Below are positions 23,220 through 32,700 of a stretch of DNA of 64,000 bases, piece by piece; the first letter of the stretch is position 1, and every line of letters begins with the position of its first letter. Location: assembly GCF_019097595.1 (NCBI RefSeq), contig NC_080715.1:310573-374572 (forward strand). Direction: 5' to 3'. The notes under the pieces were generated by a model. The model did not search any database, had not been told where the DNA came from, and worked only from the letters and a program-made list of their open reading frames with translations. A program made the translations under genes and the position numbers. This DNA comes from Hemibagrus wyckioides. Taxonomy: Eukaryota; Chordata; Actinopteri; Siluriformes; Bagridae.

Positions 23220-23556
23220 CAAAGAAAACGAGATTGGCACAGAGAGAACAGCAGAGCCCCAGACCTGGGACCTGAGGCTGCGGCCGCCGCCCACGGACCA
23301 GACACGGGATCCAACTAGGACAGAGGTAAGGCAGAAGCCTGTTTAACCGAATTTCTGCATTAGTTGTGTGTGGTCTGGGGAGGCGGAGGCGCTCAGCCCA
23401 GGGTCGGATCAGCTCTGCTCCAACCTATTGAGGCAGAGAGGCAGAGTGAGAGTAAGTTAAAACCACATAGAGTGACATGATAAATTGCATGTTTTGTATT
23501 GAAAAGACTAGATGATGTCAGATGTATGAATGTGTAAAGGCCTGTATGATCGAAAG

Positions 23557-23868
23557 TCCTGGTGGGTTCCAGGTGGTATGAGAGAAATTCCTGTGAAAAA
23601 GACCTTATTTGGACACAAACGGAGCGTTTAGTAGCAGAATAGTAAGTTCTGTGAACGTGAACACCGTCACTGGAAAAAGAAAAATAAGTGTCAAGTAGCA
23701 GGTGATAAAAGAGAAGAGTAAAATTCCTGGATCCGGATGGTAGTGAAAGGAAAATAAGAAAAGAAAAGAGAAATATAGTGAAAAATCCCGGATCTAGGTG
23801 TAAGAGAAATAAGAGATAAAGAGAATATAAAGAGAAAAAGCGCTGAATAGAAAAGTCCTGGATCCAGG
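23557..23868 (+). other. Repeated palindromic hairpins in the ERV-B leader
   Basis: Four related stem-loops: CCTGGTGGGTTCCAGG (23,558), CCTGGATCCGG (23,726), CCCGGATCTAGG (23,787) and the perfect palindrome CCTGGATCCAGG (23,857-23,868). Each is followed by a T-G-[GT]-x-A-[AGT]-like hexamer close to TGGTAG. Palindromic loops in retroviral leaders act in genome dimerisation and packaging. Here that role is inferred from position and symmetry. Confidence 0.5.
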
Positions 23869-24267
23869 TGGTAGAAAATAAAGAAAAGATTAAGAAATAA
23901 GGAGAGGCCTGCTGTCGGCCTTTGTCTGTTGTCTGTCCTGATTGTATTGCATGCAGTGTGTGGGTGTGTTGAGTGCGAGGGGCTGTGTGAGTGTGAGTGC
24001 ATGAGGAAAATAAATGGTGATTGGATGTGCGCGCTGTAAATAGCACTGTATTAACCTTTTGTCTACTAACACTATTACTGTGAGATTATAGGAAAACCAG
24101 TGTGTACATGCATGCACATTGATATGGAATGTGATATATGAAACAGGTGGGGATGATAGGGCTGAAGTTGAAAAGAAACTGCAACAGAGTGGGAAAATAA
24201 GGCAGAAGTCTTTGTGAGAGTAAAGGAATCACCGTGTATGGATGTAATCATACTAAGGTTTGATATA

Positions 24268-25446
24268 CACTATATTGCCAAAAGTATTCGCTCACCTGCC
24301 TTGACTCGCATATGAACTTAAGTGACATCCCATTCCTAATCCATAGGGTTCAATATGACGTCGGTCCACCCTTTGCAGCTATAACAGCTTCAACTCTTCT
24401 GGGAAGGCTGTCCACAAGGTTTAGGAGTGTGTTTATGGGAATTTTTGACCATTCTTCCAGAAGCGCATTTGTGAGGTCACACACTGATGTTGGACGAGAA
24501 GGCCTGGCTCTCAGTCTCCGCTCTAATTCATCCCAAAGGTGTTCTATCGGGTTGAGGTCAGGACTCTGTGCAGGCCAGTCAAGTTCATCCACACCAGACT
24601 CTGTCATCCATGTCTTTATGGACCTTGCTTTGGTCACTGGTGCACTGGTGCACTGGTATGCTGAAGCATTCAGAGTTCCTTTCACTGGAACTAAGGGGCC
24701 AAGCCCAGCTCCTGAAAAACAACCCCACACCATAATCTCCCCTCCACCAAACTTTACACTTGGCACAGTGCAGTCAGACAAGTACCGTTCTCCTGGCAAC
24801 TGCCAAACCCAGACTCGTCCATCAGATTTCCAGATGGAGAAGCGCGATTCGTCACTCCAGAGAACGCGTCTCCACTGCTCTAGAGTCCAGTGGCGGCGTG
24901 CTTTACACCACTGCATCCGACGCTTTGCATTGCACTTGGTGATGTATGGTTTGGATGCAACTGCTCGGCCATGGAAACCCATTCCATGAAGCTCTCTGCG
25001 CACTGTTCTTGAGCTAATCTGAAGGCCACATGAAGTTTGGAGGTCTGTAGCGATTGACTCTGCAGAAAGTTGGCGACCTCTTTGCACTATGCGCCTCAGC
25101 ATCCGCTGACCCTGCTCTGTCAGTTTATGTGGCCTACCACTTCGTGGCTGAGTTGCTGTCGTTCCCAAACACTTCCACGTTCTTATAATACAGCTGACAG
25201 TTGACTGTGGAATATTTAGGAGCGAGGAAATTTCACGACTGGATTTGTTGCACAGGTGGCATCCTATCACAGTTCCACGCTGGAATTCACTGAGCTCCTG
25301 AGAGCGACCCATTCTTTCACAAATGTTTGTAAAAACAGTCTGCATGCCTAGGTGCTTGATTTTATACACCTGTGGCCATGGAAGTGATTGGAACACCTGA
25401 TTCTGATTATTTGGATGGGTGAGCGAATACTTTTGGCAACATAGTG
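24268..25446 (-). mobile_element. Tc1-A: Tc1/mariner element in the ERV-B leader
   Basis: 1,179 bp between TA dinucleotides (24,266-24,267 and 25,447-25,448). The inverted ends are CACTATATTGCCAAAAGTAT and its complement, with one mismatch near the right tip. It inserted after ERV-B because it lies within the provirus. Nearly identical to Tc1-B at 49,171-50,418 apart from a 69-bp deletion. Confidence 0.95.
24350..25396 (-). pseudogene. Tc1-A transposase with internal deletion
   Basis: A 348-codon open frame on the minus strand. Order: paired-like helix-turn-helix DNA-binding region ([20 protein letters not shown], and [17 protein letters not shown]), then the DDE catalytic part with SDESRFS as first Asp and [17 protein letters not shown] near the third acidic residue. 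Compared with Tc1-B, 69 bp (23 codons net) are missing between NASAYQ and APVTKARS. This removes the segment carrying the second catalytic Asp (QHD). The frame is open, but the enzyme should be inactive. Full-length Tc1 transposases are about 340-370 residues. Confidence 0.92.
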
Positions 25447-25751
25447 TATATGTTTTAGAGGTGCATTACGTGAGAAATGAAGGGAAAGTAAGGGTAGTGA
25501 TGGTGTGGACCAGAATAGCCTTTAGAATAAATCTTATAGTGAAGCGGGCATCCACATACCGTAAGTGAGGACCTAGTGCCAAGTGTGAGCTGATGTTTTA
25601 TCTCAATTTGTTGTGCACTCATTGAATTGGATGAATACGTGTACCTGTCGCTCGTATAATTGTTCCACCCTCTACTGACGTGAAAGTGTGGTTTGACATC
25701 CATGGGGTCCATGTGAAGATGTAGCACATCGAAGGACACTATTGATCCTGA

Positions 25752-26156
25752 ATGGTGGAAGTGTTTGTATCCGCCTACACGGGACGACACCGTGTGAGTG
25801 CTTACTTTACCGTTCCGGAGGAACTAAGTGAGGAAATTCCCAATATTATCACAGAAAGAGCAAAAACTCGCGGATTAGAGCTAAGTCTTAGCAGTCCACT
25901 ACCATTCAAGCGAATTGGCTATAGGTTTCCAAATAGGTTTGAAAGGGAGTTCGCGGCGGCAGCACTAGAGTTGTTGAGAAAGGAAGCTGGGAAACTCCTG
26001 GTTAGGGTCAATTTAATGTGGCCTATGACCCCAAGAGGTCCTCAATACGCAGAAGTTTGGATTAGCATGTGGAAGTTGGGGCAGGATCGTAGGTTGTGGA
26101 AGTGTTTCATTGCAGGAAGTTTAACAGTAGACCCTCAGGTGATGATGAAGAATTAA
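25752..26156 (+). CDS. ERV-B pre-gag ORF, unknown function (134 aa)
   Basis: ATG at 25,752 opens a 134-codon frame lying between the leader and gag. I do not recognise it. It has an early β-rich part, then a charged helix around FEREFAAAALELLRKEAGK (about residues 75-93), then a strand LLVRVNLMW. It has no signal peptide or membrane segment. Its position matches that of the extra ORF upstream of gag in walleye-type epsilonretroviruses. The strand-helix-strand pattern recalls the gag extension and the post-env ORF of this provirus (see findings). It could be expressed from an unspliced or alternatively spliced RNA, or be a remnant of a longer gag N-terminus. Confidence 0.5.
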   Translation: MVEVFVSAYTGRHRVSAYFTVPEELSEEIPNIITERAKTRGLELSLSSPLPFKRIGYRFPNRFEREFAAAALELLRKEAGKLLVRVNLMWPMTPRGPQYAEVWISMWKLGQDRRLWKCFIAGSLTVDPQVMMKN

Positions 26157-26597
26157 AAAGAACAGAGGTGTGTGTGTGTGGAAAAAGATTGAGTGCTTTC
26201 TGGAGTAGTGGAGAGGTGTGTGTGTGGGGGGGGGCATTGTGCCAAGAAAGAGTGAGTAAGAGCGGAGACATCCCCCTAGAAGGAGGAATTTCATACAGAA
26301 CAAGTGAGGGAAAAGAGTTGTACATATGAACAGGCTGAGGAGTTCAGCAGCTAGAGACACGGTTTGTGGACTTGGGACGAAATCAAAAGTGGCTGAAAGC
26401 AGGCTTAGCGAGGGAGGGATATTGTGCAATCAGCAACAGAGAATACTCAGGAAAAATCCACCTAAAACTTGGGTCTGCATTCTATTGGGCCACTCAGTGA
26501 AGTGTGACCCAGATAATACAACATTACCCTTATTGAAGTATTGAGCTATTATATTGATACCATATACTGCATGCGCACTACTGTTTTCTTCAGCTGT

Positions 26598-27206
26598 ATG
26601 GCCTTTCGCCAAGACTTGGAGATAGAAACAAGGGGAATACGCACACACTTTTGGGATGAGCAGACATATAAAGATAGGGAAGGAGTAGAGCACTGGCAGC
26701 CAGAAGATTTGATTAGAGATAAATTGTGGGCCCTGACAAAGTTTGACGGACTGTACACCTTACAAAGAACGTTCCCTGACGTAGACTGGTACGAAGCCTT
26801 GAGGAAGATTTGGCGTCCCAAGTTGTTGAGTCCTATATTGAGAGCACTAGTTGACGCTCCTGAGCCCAGCAGTGTAGCCATCCCAATATTTGATTTCATC
26901 AGTGACCCATATAAGGAAGACGACGAACCCCTGGCAGAGTTATTCCAGCCCAGACCAGGCCAGTACAATTATTGTTCGGGATTGACAGCAACTGTGACAG
27001 TAGAACCGCGACTCGTACACTGGGAAAGAGGTTTTGCAACGTCAGTGCTGATTGATAAGATCAGTGCGCTCGGTGAGAAGATAAGAAAGAATCCAGTAAG
27101 GCCGAGCTTGACAGTGAAACGAATCAGCGTCGCACTGACGTGGTCAGAAGGCAACAGGAATCCAGGAGAGAGAAGTAGCGCATACAGGGCACAGCAGGGG
27201 TGCATC
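26598..27206 (+). other. N-terminal extension of ERV-B gag (~203 aa), unknown
   Basis: Sequence before Met at 27,207 does not look like matrix protein. It is rich in Trp and Asp/Glu (HFWDEQTYKDREG, WRPKLLSPILRAL), then strands and a helix with ERGFATSVLIDKISALGEK, then LTVKRISVALTW. It may be an accessory protein whose frame has fused to gag, or a glyco-gag-like upstream extension, although no signal peptide is evident. Confidence 0.45.
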
Positions 27207-29501
27207 ATGAGTGAAGGGAGAAGACAGCCTACACCAGTTGACATTATAATAGCGCAACACAAACCTGACGAGAAGTATGTCAGGAAGTGTATGAGAAAAT
27301 GGCATGACAGGACTCAGGGGACATGGCAGTGGCCGGTGGAAGGAACATTTCATGAAAAGGCCTGCTCAGAGGTGAGAGAAATGCTGAGACACTGGAAACC
27401 AAGCAAAGATGATGATAAATCCAGAGGAAAGAAGTATAGGCGATTAGAGATTCTGGAATGGTTCATGAGAGAAGGAAAGAAGGTCAGAGAAGTGGAAGAA
27501 GCGGTGAAGCGAGTGATAAAGAAGGAAGAAGAGCAGAGTAGAGAGGAGAAAGAAATAGAAAGACCACCGCCAATCTACTGTCCACCACCCAACTACAACG
27601 AGCCAGTGGTGGGCAGGGAACAAGTGGGAGTGTATCCAACCTTAACGGACTGCTATGCCGACTGGACAGGATGGGAAGACGTGGAGATATCAGTTGAAAA
27701 CCCAATTAAAGGAAAAATTAGAAGGAGCAAAGAGACAGGGGGAAATCACAGTGAAAATGAGGAAGAAGGGGAGGCAGAGGTGATACTGCAAAGAGCAAAG
27801 AAAGAGAGTGAAGAGTATTTGCAAAAAGGAAAGGAGTTCACACACTCAACACCAGTGGGGGACAGTGCCGAGAGATATATCTCAACGTGTGCGAGTGGGC
27901 CTACAGCGCCCCCTACGCTCCCGGAAGAATGGGGAAGAGATGAACCAATGAGTGAGGAACAGGGTGCGTATAATCAATCCCGAACAGAAAAGAGAACAGG
28001 GCCACCGGAAAAACAACCATGTGCTGAATACTGGCGAGAAGATCCAGAGAGACAGGTTAGAGGAGTGCTGTACATAGAGCCAAGGGAAGATGCAATAAAG
28101 AGACAGAGGGACACCAGAGAGCAGAAGGTGAGGGATAGTGTTCGTGATTTCGCGCAGCAGCTGGAAGATTTAGAAGAGCGCTTACAAAATTCAGTTACAG
28201 CGTTGGAGGAGCAGCTGGAACAGGAGCGCACGCGACCAAGAACCTTAAGGGACAAGAAGTCACTAAAAGCACCGCAGAGATATGGGTTTGATGGTGAGGA
28301 AGAGGTTCGAATGAATCCCCTGGTGACAAAAGGAAGAGATGTGCAATATGTTCCATGGACATTTATGGATATGGTAGGATTAAGCTCACAGCTACCGGAG
28401 ATGTGTAATGGAGGGCAGAGGTGGATTACAAAGTTTGAAGAAAAGACAGCAGGACATACCTTGTCGATAGGAGATGTGAAAGCCATATTAGCCCAAACAA
28501 TAGGGAAAGCAAAGACAGCTGAAATACTGGATGAAGCTGGACTAAAAGGAGCAATGGATCTACCAGGCTGGGATGCTATAGCACTGGGGACATGGAGAAA
28601 CAGGTTGTGGAATGAAATAAGGAAAACCTACCCCACGAAAATGGACCCAGGACAACTGGAACACATGATTCTGAAGGAAGAAGAAAATGTAGTAAAATTC
28701 ATTCATGATTATCAGAATAAATGGAAGGAAGAGACAGATGGAACATGGGACGAGACGGACACAAGTAAAGGACTGTTTAAATTAATGCTGAAGAAATGTC
28801 TACCAGAACAAGTCCAAACCTCGTTGGATGAGGTGGTCGGTCTAAACTCCATGCCGTGGGATACCTACAAAGCACATGTGATACATTATGTGGAACAATA
28901 CAGAAAGAAACAAAAGGACGAGAAAACAGCCTCAGAGGCCCTACTGACACAGCTATATAATACACAGCTTGGCGAGTTGACAAGAGCTAGACAGAAAGAA
29001 AAGGAGAGAGAAAAAGCAGGAAAAATACAAGCCGCAGTGGTTATCCCAGCAGGCCAAGAACCTGTACAGAATAACCAAATGCTGCCGCAACAAGGACAAA
29101 CACCACAGCAGCCGCAAATGATGCCACGACCGCAGGCGGCAGCACCAAACTCACAGCATCCACAAAATAGCCAGGTGTACCCAATGACCCAACCCATTAA
29201 TGTCCACATTGGCGGTGCACAAGGAAGATTTAGAGGACGCCCAATGAGAGGTCGGTGGCAAGGGAGAAGGCAGCCGTGGGAACGATTTGGATCACCACCG
29301 CAGGGATATGCGCCGCAGAGCCCTGGAGGGCCCCAAGGACTAAGTTACGCGCAGGCACCCCCCACTCCTCAGTATCAGCAGCCTCAACAACCACTAGAGT
29401 GCTGGGGCTGCGGAGGGAGTGGACACATGAGAAGAGACTGCCCACATATGTATCAGCCCCAGATAGGCCCGGGACTGGGGCCCGCACCAAATTGGAGTTG
29501 A
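26598..29501 (+). CDS. ERV-B gag polyprotein with N-terminal extension
   Basis: One open frame to TGA at 29,499. The frame is open from 26,541 but begins there with TTG. ATG at 26,598 follows a good splice acceptor (CTGTTTTCTTCAG), and a second candidate start is ATG 27,207 (Met223 if counted from 26,541), with A at -3. From there: a matrix-like basic region, PPxY late-domain motifs (PPPIY and PPPNY, about 27,561-27,596), an acidic spacer, a coiled coil (VRDFAQQLEDLEERLQNS region, about 28,150), capsid-like sequence, a Gln/Pro/Arg-rich tail, and one CCHC knuckle CWGCGGSGHMRRDC (about 29,401-29,442). Gag assembles the virion. At more than 960 codons it is unusually long for a gag. No break was seen. 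Confidence 0.85.
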   Translation: MAFRQDLEIETRGIRTHFWDEQTYKDREGVEHWQPEDLIRDKLWALTKFDGLYTLQRTFPDVDWYEALRKIWRPKLLSPILRALVDAPEPSSVAIPIFDFISDPYKEDDEPLAELFQPRPGQYNYCSGLTATVTVEPRLVHWERGFATSVLIDKISALGEKIRKNPVRPSLTVKRISVALTWSEGNRNPGERSSAYRAQQGCIMSEGRRQPTPVDIIIAQHKPDEKYVRKCMRKWHDRTQGTWQWPVEGTFHEKACSEVREMLRHWKPSKDDDKSRGKKYRRLEILEWFMREGKKVREVEEAVKRVIKKEEEQSREEKEIERPPPIYCPPPNYNEPVVGREQVGVYPTLTDCYADWTGWEDVEISVENPIKGKIRRSKETGGNHSENEEEGEAEVILQRAKKESEEYLQKGKEFTHSTPVGDSAERYISTCASGPTAPPTLPEEWGRDEPMSEEQGAYNQSRTEKRTGPPEKQPCAEYWREDPERQVRGVLYIEPREDAIKRQRDTREQKVRDSVRDFAQQLEDLEERLQNSVTALEEQLEQERTRPRTLRDKKSLKAPQRYGFDGEEEVRMNPLVTKGRDVQYVPWTFMDMVGLSSQLPEMCNGGQRWITKFEEKTAGHTLSIGDVKAILAQTIGKAKTAEILDEAGLKGAMDLPGWDAIALGTWRNRLWNEIRKTYPTKMDPGQLEHMILKEEENVVKFIHDYQNKWKEETDGTWDETDTSKGLFKLMLKKCLPEQVQTSLDEVVGLNSMPWDTYKAHVIHYVEQYRKKQKDEKTASEALLTQLYNTQLGELTRARQKEKEREKAGKIQAAVVIPAGQEPVQNNQMLPQQGQTPQQPQMMPRPQAAAPNSQHPQNSQVYPMTQPINVHIGGAQGRFRGRPMRGRWQGRRQPWERFGSPPQGYAPQSPGGPQGLSYAQAPPTPQYQQPQQPLECWGCGGSGHMRRDCPHMYQPQIGPGLGPAPNWS

Positions 29502-29766
29502 AGCGGCCCTGAGAAGCCAGAGGGGAAGAATATGCAGTATGCCACTACACTGCATCCGCAACAGGAACCAACTGTCATGGTAACACTCAATAATGAGTGT
29601 CCTTTTCCATTCATGATCGACACAGGTGCCACATATTCATGCATAGGGCGCGAAGGCTCGAATCTCCCTCTCGCTCGGAAGACCATCAAGACAACAGGCT
29701 TCTCAGGGATCACAGATCTTACATTTCACAGAGCCTCAGATACTAACATTAGAAGACACCACCATT
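29502..29766 (+). pseudogene. ERV-B protease, frameshifted
   Basis: In the gag frame directly after the TGA, ten codons precede ATG 29,532. The aspartic protease follows: FPFMIDTGATYSCIG with the active-site D-T-G at about 29,619. The flap-like segment TTGFSGITD is near 29,692. The frame is lost around 29,725-29,735: the protease C-terminus continues in the next frame and ends with NLLGRDLL at about 29,800. A gag-pro junction by TGA readthrough, as in gamma/epsilon-type viruses, is plausible. The later frameshift is damage rather than programmed, because it falls within the domain. Confidence 0.8.
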
Positions 29767-32700
29767 GTGGCACCACTTTTGTATTCACCCTCTACACCAG
29801 TCAATTTATTGGGACGAGATCTTTTGTGTAAATTTAAGGCTAGGATTCAGTGCAGCCCTACAGGCCTCTGGGTAACATTCCCAGACAGAACCACAGCAGA
29901 ACAATATCTCATGGTGGGGACGCAGGCAGACACAGAGTGTAGCACAGTGTATTGGCTACAGAACGACAATCCCTCATTATCAGAGTTGCAGGCCAGCTAT
30001 TTACAGTGGAAGCCATGGATACAGGCTATGCGGCCTGATTACACCGAACCTAAGAGCCCGTTGCACTGTACTATGTGTTTCGATCCTGACAGCACCAATG
30101 AAGAATATGCAACACTATGGTCAGACATGTTGGAAGGAAAACTGTTTGACGTGGTGACAACAGACATCTTCGTGGGCCCTCAAGGAGTGGCAGCGGCAGT
30201 TCAGTTACCCAATAACTTGATGAGCTGGTACCAGATCACAAACTCAATACCACACATCACACTGATGGTAGCAGGAGGATATGAATCGAAAGACCTGGGA
30301 CCAATGCTCAAAGAAACTAGCCAGGTGCTGGAATGGAAGCCAACCATCAATCAGTACATGCACACCTCACCGGATGGAAAATTTATGCGCATTTCTCAAA
30401 AAGGCACAGACACTTTAAGAGCCACACAAACCTTGATAGAAAAGAAAATGTCACCTATCTATCAGTTACCACTTTCAGACGACAAAGACATCGCACCAGA
30501 TAAACAATCGGATACAGAAACTGAAGGGCTGTTAGCCACAATCCCAAGTGTGCTCTGGACTCAGCACTCTACGGACGTAGGACTCATAAAGTCAGCAGGA
30601 CAGGTTTTGATAAAACTTAAACCTAATGTCAGGTACCCGTATCAGAAACAATATCCACTAACACCACAGGCTCAGGCAGGGATAGGGCCTACACTCGAGG
30701 GGTTATTGGAGGCAGGGGTTTTAATACCAACACATAGCCGCTGTAACACTCCAATATTCCCAGTTAGAAAACCAAACTCAGATAAGTGGCGACTTGTGCA
30801 TGATTTACGTGCTATTAACCATATAGTTGAGGCAGAAGCGCCCATAGTCCCAGATCCACATACGTTACTCTCCAACATCCCAGGCAATACTAAGTGGTAC
30901 ACGGTCATTGATTTGTGTTCTGCATTTTTTAGTATTCCACTGCATCCAGATTCACAACATTTGTTTGTGTTCACGTATAACGGCCAACAGTACACATACA
31001 CGAGATTGCCCCAGGGCTATTGTGAAAGCCCATCAATTTTTAATCGAATTGTGGCTAGGGATCTAGCTTCATTGGATATTGATAGTCTTCTCCTGACATA
31101 TGTTGATGACATCTTGATTTGTAGCCCAACTAAAGAACAGTGCCAGGCAGACTCCCTAAAAGTATTGAGACTCTTAGCAGAAAACGGACACAAGGTGAGC
31201 AAGGAAAAGTTACAGTTCTGCAAACAGGAAGTAGAGTATCTAGGAAGAGTTTTGCATGGCACTAGTCGTAAGCTGTCGCCTACGCATCTAGAGGCGGTCC
31301 GTAAAGCCCCGAAACCGCAAACGGTTGGGCAGATGTTGTCTTTCTTGGGTATGGTGGGTTATAGCAGACAGTGGATAGTAGATTTTGCATTGAAGGTAGC
31401 TCCACTACGTGCGTTGATAAAAGCAGCTGATCAAAAGAAAGCTGCATTGGTTTGGACGACGGAGGCCGTTGCAGCTTTCGAAATGCTGAAGGAGGATCTT
31501 TGTACAGCACCAGCGCTAGTGAGTCCTGATTACGGTAAGCCATTCTTCCTGTATGTATCAGAGAAACGAGGCTTCGCTAATGCCGTGTTAACTCAGCAAC
31601 AGGGACCAGGCAAGCAGCCTGTTGCTTACTTTAGTTGCAGGCTAGACAACATTGAGAGTGGTATGCCGCCATGTTATCGTGGATTAGCAGCAGCAGCCTT
31701 TGCGTATCAAAAGGCGTCAACCATTACAATGGGCCATCCTACTATATTGTACACTACACATGCGTTACACGCCCTGCTTACTAGTCCGACATTTGTGATA
31801 ACTCATGCGCGGAAGACGGGTTACGACGTAATTCTCTCTTCACCAGAATTGACTATTCAAAGATGCCAGACAGTTAATCCAGCTGATAGAATGATGACCC
31901 CATTGGATGGTGAACCACACGATTGTCAGCAAGTTTCAGCCACATACTCTAAAGCGCGTCAAGACCTTGAAAATCAACCTTTGCCACATTCAGATGTAAC
32001 CTTTTTTGTTGATGGCTCGTGCTTTAGAGGCCCAGACGGGAACTTGGCGGGTTACGCCATAGTAGCGCCCAGTAATGATTTGATTAGCTTTATTACTGTT
32101 CAGTCTATGGCTGTTTCTCAACCATGTTCCGCACAATTGGCTGAGTTAAAAGCGCTCGCCGCAGCTTGTAAGCTAGCTGCAGGGAAATCTTGTACTATTT
32201 TCACAGATTCTCAGTATACTTATGGTGTGTGTCATTACTTCGGCCCTACATGGGCCCAGAGAGGGTTATTGAGAGCAGATGGCTCTCCTGTGACGCATGG
32301 AATGGCCATAACTGATTTGTTACATGCTATTACTCTGCCAGCTAAACTAGCTATCGTCAAATGTTTAGCGCATAAAACAGATGGCTCTTTTGTTACCAGT
32401 GGAAACACTGCAGCAGATGAGGCAGCAAAATCAGCAGCTTTAGGACATACCAACATTATGCTTGTGACCGACTCTGAAGGCGATGACTACCCAGAAACGG
32501 ACTTAACCTCCTTAGCCGCAGCACAAAACTCAGTGTATGAGATATCTAAGTGGATAAAAAGGGGGGCGGTTAAGAATGCACGGACAGGCGTATGGCGGGG
32601 TCCTCAGGGACATTTTGTGGCTCCTCTCTCAGTTCCCACATCGTTGATTAATGATGCGCATGGCTTGAGCCATTGCACAAGGGGGGAAGTGATCAAACGG

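Noticed and set aside
23393..24046. 217-codon minus-strand frame in the ERV-B leader
   Set aside because: Low-complexity His/Thr- and Phe/Leu/Ser-rich text caused by GT- and purine-rich leader sequence; the opposite strand has packaging-like hairpins.
24312..24989. 225-codon plus-strand frame in Tc1-A (and its counterpart at 49,793-50,446 minus)
   Set aside because: Antisense shadow of the Tc1 transposase.
26541..26597. Gag start at 26,541
   Set aside because: The codon is TTG. ATG codons further on (26,598 or 27,207) are more credible.
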